This document shows positions 7,897-16,681 of a stretch of 64,000 nt of DNA, one piece after another. The stretch spans positions 342,501 to 406,500 of the forward strand of contig NZ_JAFCKT010000003.1 in the NCBI RefSeq assembly GCF_018129985.1. Reading direction: 5' to 3'. Under the pieces are notes generated by a model. That model saw nothing but the letters and a program-made list of their open reading frames with translations. It was not told the DNA's origin and did not search any database. The position numbers were made by a program, and so were the translations under genes. The stretch comes from Bradyrhizobium sp. SZCCT0148. GTDB lineage: Bacteria; Pseudomonadota; Alphaproteobacteria; Rhizobiales; Xanthobacteraceae. Position 1 is the stretch's first letter. Every line of letters starts with the position of its first letter.

Positions 7897-9441
7897 CTAA
7901 ATCTTCGCCACCGTCTTGGGCCAATATCTGTCCCGCAGATGCCGCTTCACCAGCTTGCCTGTGGGCGTGCGCGGCAGCTCGGGCTCGAAATCGATCGAGC
8001 GCGGGCACTTGATCGCCGACAGCCGCGTCTTGCAAAAGGCGATCAAATCGGCCTCAAGCGCCCTGCCGGCGCGAGCCATGTCATGCGGCTGCACCACCGC
8101 CTTCACCTCTTCGCCCATCTCCTCGTTCGGCACGCCGAACACGGCGACATCGGCAACGTCGGGGTGGGTGATCAGCACGTCCTCGGTCTCTTGCGGATAG
8201 ATGTTCACGCCGCCGGAGATGATCATGTAGGACTTGCGGTCGGTGAGATAGAGGAAGCCGTCCTTGTCGAGGTAGCCGACGTCGCCGAGCGTCGACCAGC
8301 CCTTGGCGTTGTAGGCCTTCTTCGTCTTCTCGGGATCGTTATGATAGGTGAACGCGGGGGCGCCGGCGAAATAAACCGTGCCGATCTCGCCGGTGGGTTG
8401 TTCCTCGTCGTTCTCGTCGAGAATCTTGATCTTGCCGACCACGGCGCGGCCGACGCTGCCGCGATGCTCCAGCCATTGCTGCGAGTTGCAGACGGTGACG
8501 CCATTGCCTTCCGAGCCGGCATAATACTCGATCAGGATCGGGCCCCACCACTCGATCATCTTCGCCTTGACGTCGACCGGGCAGGGGGCTGCGGCGTGGA
8601 TCGCGCCCTTGAGCGTGGAGACATTGTACTTCGAGCGGACCTCATCGGGCAGCTTCAGCATGCGCACGAACATGGTTGGCACCAGCTGCGACTGCGTCAC
8701 CTTGTGCTTCTCGACCAGCTTCAGGAATTCCTCAGCGTCGAAGTGCTCCATGATGATGGAGGTGCCGCCGAGCACGATTGCCATCATGTTGAAGCGCAGA
8801 GGGGCCGCGTGATAGAGCGGTGCCGGCGAGAGATAGATGCTGTCGGCGTTCATGCCGCACATGTCGGCGCAGAGCACGCGCAGGAAGGCGTTCGGCGCGT
8901 CGATCCTGTTGCCCTCGAAGGCCTTCTTGATGCCCTTCGGGCGTCCGGTGGTGCCCGACGAATACAGCATGTCGTAGCCGGCGACCTCGTCGGCGATCGG
9001 CGTGGTCGGCTGCGCGGCGGCTTCCTTGTCGTAGGAGCGGAAGCCGGGCAGCGGGTCGTCCATCATGTAGAACAGCGGCTCGCCGGCGGCGCCCTTGACG
9101 AGATCCTTGATCTGATCGGCGCATTTCGGCGTGGTGATCACGATTTTGGCGCCGCAATCGGCGATGATGTAGTCGATCTCGTCCTGCTTCAGATAGCGGC
9201 TGATCGCGGTGTAATAGAGCCCGCTCCGCTGCGCGGCCCAGCACAGCTCCATGAAGGCGAGGCGATTCTCCATCAGCAGGGCGATGTGGTCGCCGGCTTT
9301 GAGGCCGAGCGAGCGGAACAGCTGCGCGCCTTGGTTCGAAAGCTCGTCGAGCTCGCGATAGGTGATCGCCTTGCCGGTGCCGGCCATCCGGTAGGCGATC
9401 TTGTCGGGCGTGGTCTGGGCGTGGATGGCGGGGTGGGTCAT
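7897..9441 (-). CDS. Acyl-CoA synthetase (AMP-binding, ANL superfamily)
   Basis: This 514-residue ligase activates a carboxylic acid as acyl-AMP and then acyl-CoA. The P-loop YSSGTTGRPKG lies at residues 160-170, the A5 motif is YYAGSEGNG, the A8 hinge is LTDRKSYMIISGGVNIYP, and the A10 catalytic lysine is in PTGKL (about K496). It is collinear with the thiolase upstream on the minus strand and separated from it by a family A repeat. It resembles ligases of medium or ring-derived acids in beta-oxidation islands. The substrate is not identifiable by eye. Confidence 0.88.
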   Translation of the reverse strand: MTHPAIHAQTTPDKIAYRMAGTGKAITYRELDELSNQGAQLFRSLGLKAGDHIALLMENRLAFMELCWAAQRSGLYYTAISRYLKQDEIDYIIADCGAKIVITTPKCADQIKDLVKGAAGEPLFYMMDDPLPGFRSYDKEAAAQPTTPIADEVAGYDMLYSSGTTGRPKGIKKAFEGNRIDAPNAFLRVLCADMCGMNADSIYLSPAPLYHAAPLRFNMMAIVLGGTSIIMEHFDAEEFLKLVEKHKVTQSQLVPTMFVRMLKLPDEVRSKYNVSTLKGAIHAAAPCPVDVKAKMIEWWGPILIEYYAGSEGNGVTVCNSQQWLEHRGSVGRAVVGKIKILDENDEEQPTGEIGTVYFAGAPAFTYHNDPEKTKKAYNAKGWSTLGDVGYLDKDGFLYLTDRKSYMIISGGVNIYPQETEDVLITHPDVADVAVFGVPNEEMGEEVKAVVQPHDMARAGRALEADLIAFCKTRLSAIKCPRSIDFEPELPRTPTGKLVKRHLRDRYWPKTVAKI

Positions 9442-9475
9442 GGCGATGTTTCAATGTAGCGGCAAATGGATGTGA

Positions 9476-9593
9476 CGTTCCCCGGACGCGGCGCAGCCCG
9501 CAGCGTTGCGCCGCATATCCGGGGTCCATTGTGAGGCATGGGTCCCGGCTCTGCGCCGCAGCGTTTCACGCTGCAGCGCGTCCGGGACACGAG
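9476..9593. repeat. Intergenic palindromic repeat, family A copy 2
   Basis: The arms are CGTTCCCCGGACGCGGCGCAG and CTGCAGCGCGTCCGGGACACG. The interior repeats the ATATCCGGGGTCCATTG and GGGTCCCGGCTCTGC pattern seen in the other family A copies. It separates the thiolase and CoA-ligase genes within one apparent operon. Confidence 0.83.
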
Positions 9594-9598
9594 ACGGC

Positions 9599-10771
9599 TT
9601 ACAGCCGCTCCACGATCGTGACGTTGGCCATGCCGCCGCCTTCGCACATGGTCTGAAGACCATAGCGCTTGCCGCGCTGGTGCAGGGCGTGCACCAGCGT
9701 GGTCATCAGCTTGGTGCCGGATCCGCCGAGCGGATGGCCGAGCGCGATGGCACCGCCATTGACGTTGAGGCGCGCCGGGTCGGCGCCGGTGGTCTTCAGC
9801 CAGCCGGTCGGCACCGAGGCGAAGGCCTCGTTGACCTCGAACAGGTCGATGTCATCGACCTTCATGCCGGCCTTCTCCAGTGCCTTCTTGGTGGCGTGCA
9901 GGGGCGCATCGAGCATGATGACGGGGTCGCCGCCGGTCATGGTCATGTGATGGATGCGCGCCAGCGGCTTGACGCCGAGCTGCTTGAGGCCGCGCTCGTT
10001 GACGACCATCACTCCGGAGGCGCCGTCGCAGATCTGGCTGGCGCTGGCGGCGGTGAGCTTGCCGTTCTCCGCGATCAGCTTGACGCCCTTGATTCCGTCG
10101 AGCGTGACGTCGAAGCGGATGCCCTCGTCGATGTGGTGGGTGTCCTTGCTGCCGTCGGCGCGGGTGATCTCCAGCGGCACGATCTCTTTCTTGAAGTGGC
10201 CGGCCTGCGTCGCCGCGATCGCGCGCTGATGGCTGTTGTAGGAATATTCGTCGAGGTCATCCTTCGACAGGCCGTACTTCTCGGCCATCATCTCGGCGCC
10301 GGTGAACTGGCTGAACACGATATTGGGATATCGCGCCTCGATGCCCGGGCTCTTGTAATTGCCGAAGCCGTTCTTGGCCGGCAGCTGCGAGGACAGGCCC
10401 ATCGGCACGCGCGTCATCGATTCCACGCCGGCGGCGATCACGACGTCCATGGTGCCGGACATCACGGCTTGCGCTGCAAAATGCAGCGCCTGCTGCGAGG
10501 AGCCGCACTGGCGGTCGATCGAGGTGCCCGGCACGCTCTCCGGCAGCTTCGAGGCCATGATGGCGTTGCGCGCGACATTGTTGGACTGCTCACCGACCTG
10601 CATGACGCAGCCCATGATCACGTCCTCGACCAGGGCGGGATCGACCTTGGTGCGGTCGACCAGCTCGTCGAGCACCTTGGCGGCGAGATCGGCCGGATGC
10701 CAGCCGGCGAGGCGGCCCCCCTTGCGCCCGCCGGCGGTACGCGCAGCGGCGACGATATAAGCCTCGGCCAT
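9599..10771 (-). CDS. Acetyl-CoA C-acyltransferase (thiolase)
   Basis: This is a 390-residue thiolase that cleaves 3-oxoacyl-CoA with CoA (or condenses acyl-CoAs). The acylated Cys89 is in DRQCGSSQQAL, the active-site His346 is in GHPLGGSG, and the second Cys376 is in CEGGGMAN. Length and motifs are standard for the degradative family. It is transcribed divergently from the TetR regulator gene, with an imperfect palindrome between them, and lies upstream of a CoA ligase on the same strand. It probably supplies the last step of the beta-oxidation island that continues on the plus strand. Confidence 0.92.
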   Translation of the reverse strand: MAEAYIVAAARTAGGRKGGRLAGWHPADLAAKVLDELVDRTKVDPALVEDVIMGCVMQVGEQSNNVARNAIMASKLPESVPGTSIDRQCGSSQQALHFAAQAVMSGTMDVVIAAGVESMTRVPMGLSSQLPAKNGFGNYKSPGIEARYPNIVFSQFTGAEMMAEKYGLSKDDLDEYSYNSHQRAIAATQAGHFKKEIVPLEITRADGSKDTHHIDEGIRFDVTLDGIKGVKLIAENGKLTAASASQICDGASGVMVVNERGLKQLGVKPLARIHHMTMTGGDPVIMLDAPLHATKKALEKAGMKVDDIDLFEVNEAFASVPTGWLKTTGADPARLNVNGGAIALGHPLGGSGTKLMTTLVHALHQRGKRYGLQTMCEGGGMANVTIVERL

Positions 10772-10840
10772 GTCGGTCTCTCCCTGAATTCTTGATTGGG
10801 TTGGTTGTCGGGGACGGATTTAAGGGACGGGCGATCGTTT

Positions 10841-10860
10841 AGTCAATCGATCAATTAACT
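10841..10860. promoter_or_regulatory. Candidate TetR operator in divergent promoter region
   Basis: AGTCAATCGATCAATTAACT is a 20-bp imperfect palindrome (8 of 10 pairs) in an AT-rich patch between the divergent thiolase and TetR genes. Size and position fit a local TetR-type repressor controlling both directions. No second copy was noticed elsewhere in the island. Confidence 0.5.
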
Positions 10861-10924
10861 CTTGTGATGAGGCGCTGCTTCGGCTTATCTGCGGCCCGTT
10901 CATGCGGCGAGAACAGGGATCTCC

Positions 10925-11584
10925 GTGGCCACCAGCGTACCGACCAGGCTCCCCAGCGGGAAGAATTCCACGGCAGAGAAATTGCTCGTGGCCGCGAGCG
11001 AGTTGATGATCGAACGCTCCTCGATCGAGATCTCGCTCAGCGACATCGCGCAGAAGTCGGGCGCCAACGCTGCGCTGGTCAAATATCATTTCGGCAACAA
11101 GGACGGCCTGCTGCTGGCGCTGCTCGCGCGGGACGCGGCGACCGAGATGTCCAATCTCGAATATCTGCTGGCGCAGCCGATCACGGCGACGGCGAAGCTC
11201 AGGCTGCATATCGCCGGCATCATCCGGGCCTATCACCGGTTCCCGTACATGAACCGGCTGATCCACTATCTGCTGCATGAAACCAGCGCCGGCTCCGCCG
11301 ACGAAGTCTCGAAATTCTTCGTTGCGCCGCTGCTCGACTTTCATCGTCGCCTGCTCGCCGATGGCGTCAGCCGCGGCGAATTTCGGGCCACCGATCCGGT
11401 GCTGTTCTACACCTCCCTGATCGGGGCCTGCGATCACCTGTTCTTTGGCCGGCACGCGATGTCTCGCGCGACCGGCGTCGGCCCGGTCACCGACGATGTC
11501 TGCCGGCAATACATCAAGCACATGGAAACGCTGATCTGCGGCGGCATCCTCACGCAAGCCGGGGAGCCCGCGGCGGCCGGATAA
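10925..11584 (+). CDS. TetR family transcriptional regulator
   Basis: This is a 219-residue regulator. The helix-turn-helix ISLSDIAQKSGANAALVKYHFGNKDGLLLALL is at residues 36-67, and a larger helical ligand-binding domain follows. The start is GTG with AGGGA a few bases upstream; an ATG at 10902 is out of frame. It heads the plus-strand beta-oxidation genes and is divergent from the thiolase. TetR repressors in such settings usually bind acyl-CoA or aromatic-CoA intermediates, so it probably derepresses the island when a pathway thioester accumulates (inference). Confidence 0.85.
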   Translation: MATSVPTRLPSGKNSTAEKLLVAASELMIERSSIEISLSDIAQKSGANAALVKYHFGNKDGLLLALLARDAATEMSNLEYLLAQPITATAKLRLHIAGIIRAYHRFPYMNRLIHYLLHETSAGSADEVSKFFVAPLLDFHRRLLADGVSRGEFRATDPVLFYTSLIGACDHLFFGRHAMSRATGVGPVTDDVCRQYIKHMETLICGGILTQAGEPAAAG

Positions 11585-11639
11585 TCCGGCCATCACTATC
11601 GAAGTCCAGAGAAGAAACGCCCAAGGAAAGGTACAAGCG

Positions 11640-12398
11640 ATGGAATTGAAAGACGTAGCCGTTCTCATCACCGGCGGCGGTTCGGGCCTCGGCGAAGCGA
11701 CTGCCCGCGCCATGGCGGCCAAGGGCGCCAAGATCGGCGTGATCGACCAGAACAAGGACAATGCCGAGAAGGTTGCCGCCGAAGTGAAGGGCGTCGCGCT
11801 GCATGCCGACGTCACCAGCGAGGAGCAGATCAAGGCGGCGATCGCCAAGGCGGAAGCTGCGCATGGCGTTGCCCGCGTGCTGATGAACTGCGCCGGCATC
11901 GGCGGCTCGCAGCGCATCGTCGGCCGCGACGGCGTCTATCCCCTGGAAAAGTTCGCGCGCATCATCAATGTCAATCTGATCGGCACGTTCAACTGCCTGC
12001 GGCTGTTCGCCGAGCGCCTCGTCACGATCGAGCCGGTCGGTGAAGAACGCGGCGTCATCATCAACACGGCGTCGGTCGCGGCCTACGAAGGCCAGATCGG
12101 CCAGATCGCCTATTCGGCGTCGAAGGGCGGCGTCGTCGGCCTGACCCTGCCGGCCGCGCGCGACCTCGCCAGCCAGAAGATCCGCGTCAACACCATTGCG
12201 CCCGGCCTGTTCTTCACGCCGCTGCTGATGGGACTAAACGAGGAAGCTCGGAAGAGCCTGGGCGCGCAGGTGCCGCATCCCTCGCGTCTCGGCGATGCCA
12301 AGGAATACGGCGCGCTCGCTGTGCACATCGTCGAGAATGCGATGCTGAATGGCGAGACCATCCGCCTCGACGGCGCCATCCGCATGGCTCCGCGATAG
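11640..12398 (+). CDS. SDR family 3-hydroxyacyl-CoA dehydrogenase
   Basis: This is a 252-residue short-chain dehydrogenase resembling type 2 3-hydroxyacyl-CoA dehydrogenase (HSD17B10-like). The cofactor loop TGGGSGLG is at residues 11-18, D36 after strand beta-2 favours NAD(H), and the catalytic residues are Ser145, Tyr158 and Lys162 (AYSASKGG). RVNTIAPGLFFTPLL and the C-terminal NGETIRLDGAIRM are family hallmarks. A Shine-Dalgarno AAGGAAAGG precedes the start. In context it would oxidise the 3-hydroxyacyl-CoA made by a hydratase. Confidence 0.88.
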   Translation: MELKDVAVLITGGGSGLGEATARAMAAKGAKIGVIDQNKDNAEKVAAEVKGVALHADVTSEEQIKAAIAKAEAAHGVARVLMNCAGIGGSQRIVGRDGVYPLEKFARIINVNLIGTFNCLRLFAERLVTIEPVGEERGVIINTASVAAYEGQIGQIAYSASKGGVVGLTLPAARDLASQKIRVNTIAPGLFFTPLLMGLNEEARKSLGAQVPHPSRLGDAKEYGALAVHIVENAMLNGETIRLDGAIRMAPR

Positions 12399-12402
12399 GC
12401 TC

Positions 12403-12532
12403 TTCCTTCTCCCCCTGTGGGAGAAGGTGGCGCGTCGCGCCGCATGAGGGGTACGTATCCGCGGAGACAGACCCCTCACCCAAGAGAGTATGTTGCAAGC
12501 GTGTGCATGCCCTCTCCCACAAGGGGAGAGGG
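12403..12532. repeat. Intergenic palindromic repeat, family F
   Basis: The outer arms are CCTTCTCCCCCTGTGGGAGAAGG and CCCTCTCCCACAAGGGGAGAGGG, with an inner pair ATGAGGGGT / ACCCCTCA. It lies between the SDR and crotonase genes within one transcription direction. Only one copy is present in this window. Confidence 0.75.
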
Positions 12533-12570
12533 CGCATCAACAGCCATCTCACGCGCGGATGAAGAGGCCC

Positions 12571-13377
12571 ATGTCCCAACCTCTGCTGATCGAACATGAC
12601 GACGGCGTCGACCGTGTGACGCTCAATCGTCCCGACAGCCTCAACGCGCTCGACGCCGCGCTGATCGACGCTCTTAACGACTATTTCCAGGGCCTGCAGC
12701 GCAACCGCGACACGCGCGTCGTGGTGCTGAAGGGCGCGGGCAAGAATTTTTGTGCCGGTCTCGACCTCAAGGCGGCGATGGCTCGCCGGGCCGGGCAACA
12801 GGAGCCGCCCGGTGTCACGGAGTCACTCGATTCGCAGCGGCGCATCGCCGACATCGTGATGCTGATGCGTCGTTGTCCGCAGCCGATCATCTCTCTCGTG
12901 CAGGGCGCAGCCGCCGGCGGCGGTTTTGCGCTGGCGCTGGCGTCCGACATCCGCATCGCGACGAAATCGGCGCGGATGAATTGCGCCTTCATCAAGCTCG
13001 GGCTTGGCGGCTGTGACATCGGCACCAGCTATTTCCTGCCGCGGTTGGTCGGTGTGTCTGTCGCATCGGAACTGATCCTCACCGGGCGCTTCATCGGTGC
13101 CGAACGCGCGCTGGCGGTCGGGCTGGTCTCGGAAGTCGTCGAGGAGGACAAGCTCGATGCGGCGGCCGAACCTTATGTCGACGCGATGATGACGGCTTCG
13201 CCGGTGGGCCTGCGTCTGTCAAAGGAATGTCTCAACATCAGTGTCGACGCGGGATCGCTTGAAGCCGTGATCGCCCTGGAGGATCGCAACCAGGTCCTGT
13301 GCAGCCGCTCCGAGGAATTTTCGGAAGGCATCAGGGCCTTCCTTGAGAAGCGAAAGCCTGTCTATATCAAGCGCTGA
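12571..13377 (+). CDS. Crotonase-family (enoyl-CoA hydratase/isomerase-like) protein with altered active site
   Basis: This 268-residue protein has the crotonase fold signature: NRPDSLNALD, the first oxyanion segment FCAGLDLKAAM at residues 60-70, and AAAGGGFALALASDIRIA at 113-130. Compared with rat enoyl-CoA hydratase, the two catalytic glutamates (144 and 164) align with Ala120 and Phe140, so ordinary hydratase chemistry is doubtful. Asp149 in GGCDIGTSYFLPR aligns with an acidic residue of dienoyl-CoA isomerases. The start MSQPLL has AGAGG upstream; the longer frame runs into repeat F. It may be an isomerase, a hydrolase or a ring-handling enzyme. Confidence 0.82.
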   Translation: MSQPLLIEHDDGVDRVTLNRPDSLNALDAALIDALNDYFQGLQRNRDTRVVVLKGAGKNFCAGLDLKAAMARRAGQQEPPGVTESLDSQRRIADIVMLMRRCPQPIISLVQGAAAGGGFALALASDIRIATKSARMNCAFIKLGLGGCDIGTSYFLPRLVGVSVASELILTGRFIGAERALAVGLVSEVVEEDKLDAAAEPYVDAMMTASPVGLRLSKECLNISVDAGSLEAVIALEDRNQVLCSRSEEFSEGIRAFLEKRKPVYIKR

Positions 13378-13420
13378 ACGAGAACGATCCGCAAAGGACG
13401 ATAATTCCGGGAGACGCAAA

Positions 13421-15292
13421 ATGAGTGGAAGCGCGGCGGCCGTGATGACGAAGCCCGCCTTTCGCAAAGTGGAGTGGCTGGCGCGCGACATCGACGTCGA
13501 GCGCCGCAGCGACGGCACGGTGGTGCTGAAGTCGCGCATCCCGCTGCAAGCTTACGAGACGCACATTCCGGCCTCGCTGGCGAAATGGGCGAAGGAAGCG
13601 CCGGAGCGTATCTGGCTGGCGCAGCGCGGCGGTCCCAATCGCGAGTGGCGCAAGGTGTCCTATGGCGAGGCCAAGCGCACCGTGGATGCGCTGACGCAAG
13701 GCCTGCTCAATCTCGCGCTCGATGGTCGTCCCGTTGCGATCCTCTCAGGCAACTCCATCGAGCATGCGCTGATGACGCAGGCCGCGATGCAGGCCCGCTC
13801 ACCCGCGGCGCCGGTCTCGCCGGCCTATTCCTTGATGAGCCACGATCACGTCAAGCTGAAGTACCTGTTCGACCTGATCAAGCCGGCCGTGGTGATGGTG
13901 CAGGACGGCCCGACCTTCGAGAAGGCGCTGAAGGCGATCGACCTCGCCGGCGTCACCGTGATTCATGTTGCGCGGCCCTGCGAGGGGATCAGCAGCGTCA
14001 GCTTTGCCGATCTCGCCGCAACGCCTGTCACCGCTGATGTCGAAGCCTCCATCGCAAGGATCACACCCGACACCGTCGGCAAGCTGCTGTTCACGTCAGG
14101 CTCGACCGGCATGCCCAAGGCCGTCATCAACACGCAGGCGATGATGTGCGCCAATGCGGCGATGATGATGCAGGTTCGTCCGCGCGATCCCAGCGGCCCG
14201 ACCACGACCATGCTGGACTGGATGCCGTGGAACCATACGATGGGCGGCAATGCGGCCTTCCATCCGGTGCTGGTCGACGGCGGCACGCTCTATATCGATG
14301 ATGGCCGGCCGATGCCGGGCCAGTTCGAGGAGACGTTGCGGAATCTGCGCGAGATCTCGCCGACCTATTACGCCAACGTGCCGGCCGGCTATGCGGCGCT
14401 CGCGGCCGCCATGGAGAAGGACGACGCGCTCTGTCGTTCCTTCTTCAAGAATCTCTCGATCATGGCCTATGGCGGCGCGCGTCTGCCTGACGATCTCTAC
14501 GACCGCATGCAGGCCCTGGCCGTGAAGACCACCGGCGAGCGCATCGTGTTCTATACCGGCTGGGGTTCGACCGAGACCGCGCCGACCTCGACCGGTACCT
14601 ATTGGGACACCGAACGCGTCGGCCTGATCGGCCTGCCGTTCCCCGGCGTCGAGTTGAAGATGGTGCCGTGCGGTTCGAAATACGAATTGCGGCTGCGCGG
14701 CGTCAACGTCACGCCCGGCTATTTCGGCCAGCCTGAGCTGACGAAGAAGATGTTCGACGACGAGGGTTATTATTGCATCGGCGATGCCGGCATCTTCGTC
14801 GACGATGCCGATCCGGTGAAGGGCATCATCTTCGCAGGCCGCGTGGTCGAGGACTTCAAGCTCACCACCGGCACTTTCGTCCATGTCGGCTCGCTCCGCA
14901 CCGATGCGATCGCAGCCGCGACGCCTGTCGTGCATGATGCGCTGGTCGCCGGGCAGGATCGCCCGTTCATCGGCCTTCTGGCCTGGCCGAACCTTCACGC
15001 CTGCCGCCAGCTCGTCGGCAATCCAGATCTGAGCTTCGAGGATGCGGTCAAGCATCCCGAGGTGATCGCCTGCTTCAGGCGCGGGCTGGAAGCGCACAAT
15101 CGAGACTGCGAGGGCGCCAGCAGCCGCATTATCGCGCGCGCGATGCTGATGGCCGAGCCTCCCTCGATCGACGGTAACGAACTCACCGACAAGGGCTACA
15201 TCAACCAGCGCGCGGGCCTCGAGCGCCGCGCGGCGCTGGTCGAACGGCTCTATGCCGACAATCCGGATCAGGATGTGATCGTGCTGAAATGA
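13421..15292 (+). CDS. Feruloyl-CoA-synthetase-like AMP-dependent ligase
   Basis: This is a 623-residue ANL ligase, longer than standard acyl-CoA synthetases and close in layout to feruloyl/p-coumaroyl-CoA synthetases of alphaproteobacteria. The P-loop LLFTSGSTGMPKAVINT is near residue 223, YTGWGSTETAP is the A5 motif, and the C-terminus has GNELTDKGYINQRAGLERRA, whose lysine is the likely A10 residue instead of the usual PTGK. GGGAGA lies just before the ATG. It follows the crotonase by 43 bases. The substrate is probably an aromatic or cyclic acid. Confidence 0.83.
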   Translation: MSGSAAAVMTKPAFRKVEWLARDIDVERRSDGTVVLKSRIPLQAYETHIPASLAKWAKEAPERIWLAQRGGPNREWRKVSYGEAKRTVDALTQGLLNLALDGRPVAILSGNSIEHALMTQAAMQARSPAAPVSPAYSLMSHDHVKLKYLFDLIKPAVVMVQDGPTFEKALKAIDLAGVTVIHVARPCEGISSVSFADLAATPVTADVEASIARITPDTVGKLLFTSGSTGMPKAVINTQAMMCANAAMMMQVRPRDPSGPTTTMLDWMPWNHTMGGNAAFHPVLVDGGTLYIDDGRPMPGQFEETLRNLREISPTYYANVPAGYAALAAAMEKDDALCRSFFKNLSIMAYGGARLPDDLYDRMQALAVKTTGERIVFYTGWGSTETAPTSTGTYWDTERVGLIGLPFPGVELKMVPCGSKYELRLRGVNVTPGYFGQPELTKKMFDDEGYYCIGDAGIFVDDADPVKGIIFAGRVVEDFKLTTGTFVHVGSLRTDAIAAATPVVHDALVAGQDRPFIGLLAWPNLHACRQLVGNPDLSFEDAVKHPEVIACFRRGLEAHNRDCEGASSRIIARAMLMAEPPSIDGNELTDKGYINQRAGLERRAALVERLYADNPDQDVIVLK

Positions 15293-15311
15293 GTACACAA
15301 CTCGCTCAACC

Positions 15312-15385
15312 CCGTCATTCCGGGATGGCCCGAAGGGCCAGGCCCGGAATCCATACCCCCGGCCACGCGCGCCCCGGAATGACGG
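15312..15385. repeat. Intergenic palindromic repeat, family B copy 2
   Basis: This 74-bp element has perfect 12-nt terminal arms CCGTCATTCCGG / CCGGAATGACGG and an inner hairpin GGCCCGAAGGGCC. It lies between the ligase and the first acyl-CoA dehydrogenase. Confidence 0.85.
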
Positions 15386-15424
15386 TGCCAACGAATGACA
15401 ACGAATAAACGAAGGTAGTCCGCC

Positions 15425-16552
15425 ATGAACTTCGACTTCTCTGACGACCAGAAGCAGCTCCGCGATCAGGCGCGCAAATTCCTCGCTGAAAAGTGCTCCC
15501 CGAAGGCCGTGCGCGTGGTGCTCGACGGCAAGGCGCCCTACGACAAGGAACTGTGGAAGGGCCTCGCCGAGATGGGCTTCTTAGGGGTCGCGATCCCCGA
15601 AGAGTTCGGTGGCGCCGGCGCCGGCCATCTCGAACTCTGCGTCATCGCAGAGGAGATGGGCCGGGCCAATGCGCCGGTGCCGTTCTCCTCGACCGTGTAC
15701 CTTGCCGCCGAGGCGCTGCTGATCTCGGGCAGCGACGCGCAGAAGAAGAAGTGGCTGCCGGCGATTGCCTCGGGCGAGGCGATCGGCACGCTGGCGCTGT
15801 TCGAGGGCAAGGGCAATCCGGCGCCGAAGCACGTCAAGCTCACGGCTGCGAACGGCGTCTTGAATGGCGTCAAGAAGCCGGTCCCCGATGGTGCGATCGC
15901 GGATTTCGCGGTGGTCGCCGCGCGGACGGGATCGAGCGGGCGCGACGGCGACATCTCGCTGTTCCTGGTCGATCTCAAGGGCGCCGGCGTTGCAGTGAAG
16001 AGTCTCTCCAATCTTGATCCGACCCGCGGACAGGCCGAGATCACCTTCAGCGATTGCAAGGCCGAGCCGCTCGGCGCTGCCGGCGAAGGCTGGAGCATCC
16101 TCACCCAGGTGCTCGATCGCGCCGCCGTGCTTTGCTCGTTCGAGCAGGTCGGCGGCTCCGACCGTGCGCTGGAAATGGGCCGCGACTATGCGCTGGACCG
16201 TATCGCCTTCGGCCGCCAGATCGGCTCGTTCCAGGCGGTCAAGCACATGCTGGCCGACATGTATGTTTCGGCAACGCTGGCGCGCTCCAACAGCTATTAC
16301 GGCGCCTGGGCGCTCTCGACCAATGCAGCCGAATTGCCGGAAGCCGCGGCGGCCGCGCGCATCAGCGCGACGCAGGCGTTCCAGCACTGCGCCAAGAACA
16401 ACATCCAGGTTCACGGCGGTATGGGCTTCACGTGGGAGTTCGACTGCCACATGTACTACCGCCGCGCCAACGCGATGGCGCTCGGGCTCGGCAGTCTCTC
16501 TTATTGGGAAGACCAGTTGATCAACCGCATGCGGAAGAAGAACGCGGCGTAA
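15425..16552 (+). CDS. Acyl-CoA dehydrogenase, short form
   Basis: This is a 375-residue FAD-dependent acyl-CoA dehydrogenase. An N-terminal helical domain (FDFSDDQKQLRDQARKFL) is followed by a beta domain with atypical substrate-site sequence (LALFEGKGNPAPKH in place of the usual ALTEPxAGSD) and a C-terminal FAD domain with RIAFGRQIGSFQAVKHMLADM and QVHGGMGFTWEFDCHMYYRRA. This form is common as one partner of two-subunit enzymes acting on bulky acyl-CoAs (steroid or alicyclic type), with the longer genes next door as possible partners. Starts ATG 15425 after GAAGGTAG. Confidence 0.87.
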   Translation: MNFDFSDDQKQLRDQARKFLAEKCSPKAVRVVLDGKAPYDKELWKGLAEMGFLGVAIPEEFGGAGAGHLELCVIAEEMGRANAPVPFSSTVYLAAEALLISGSDAQKKKWLPAIASGEAIGTLALFEGKGNPAPKHVKLTAANGVLNGVKKPVPDGAIADFAVVAARTGSSGRDGDISLFLVDLKGAGVAVKSLSNLDPTRGQAEITFSDCKAEPLGAAGEGWSILTQVLDRAAVLCSFEQVGGSDRALEMGRDYALDRIAFGRQIGSFQAVKHMLADMYVSATLARSNSYYGAWALSTNAAELPEAAAAARISATQAFQHCAKNNIQVHGGMGFTWEFDCHMYYRRANAMALGLGSLSYWEDQLINRMRKKNAA

Positions 16553-16559
16553 TGATGAT

Positions 16560-16665
16560 CGTGTCCCGGACGCGGCGCAAGGCGTCGCAGAGCCGGGACC
16601 GAGGGTCGCAATGGACCCCGGATCTGCAACGTATGATTTCGTGCTGCGCAGCGTCCGGGGAACGA
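16560..16665. repeat. Intergenic palindromic repeat, family A copy 3
   Basis: The arms are CGTGTCCCGGACGCGGCGCA and TGCGCAGCGTCCGGGGAACG, with inner AGCCGGGACC and GGACCCCGGATCTGC segments. It starts 8 bases after the stop of the first acyl-CoA dehydrogenase and ends 16 bases before the next start, so it forms almost all of the spacer. Confidence 0.85.
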
Positions 16666-16681
16666 ACCGAGAGATAAGAGC

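Noticed and set aside
7759..9459. A 566-codon plus-strand frame opposite the CoA ligase, and similar long frames opposite zinc genes (39328-41154) and the M3 peptidase (50813-52537)
   Set aside because: These are shadow frames: His/Asp/Arg-rich, without domains, while the other strand encodes clear enzymes.
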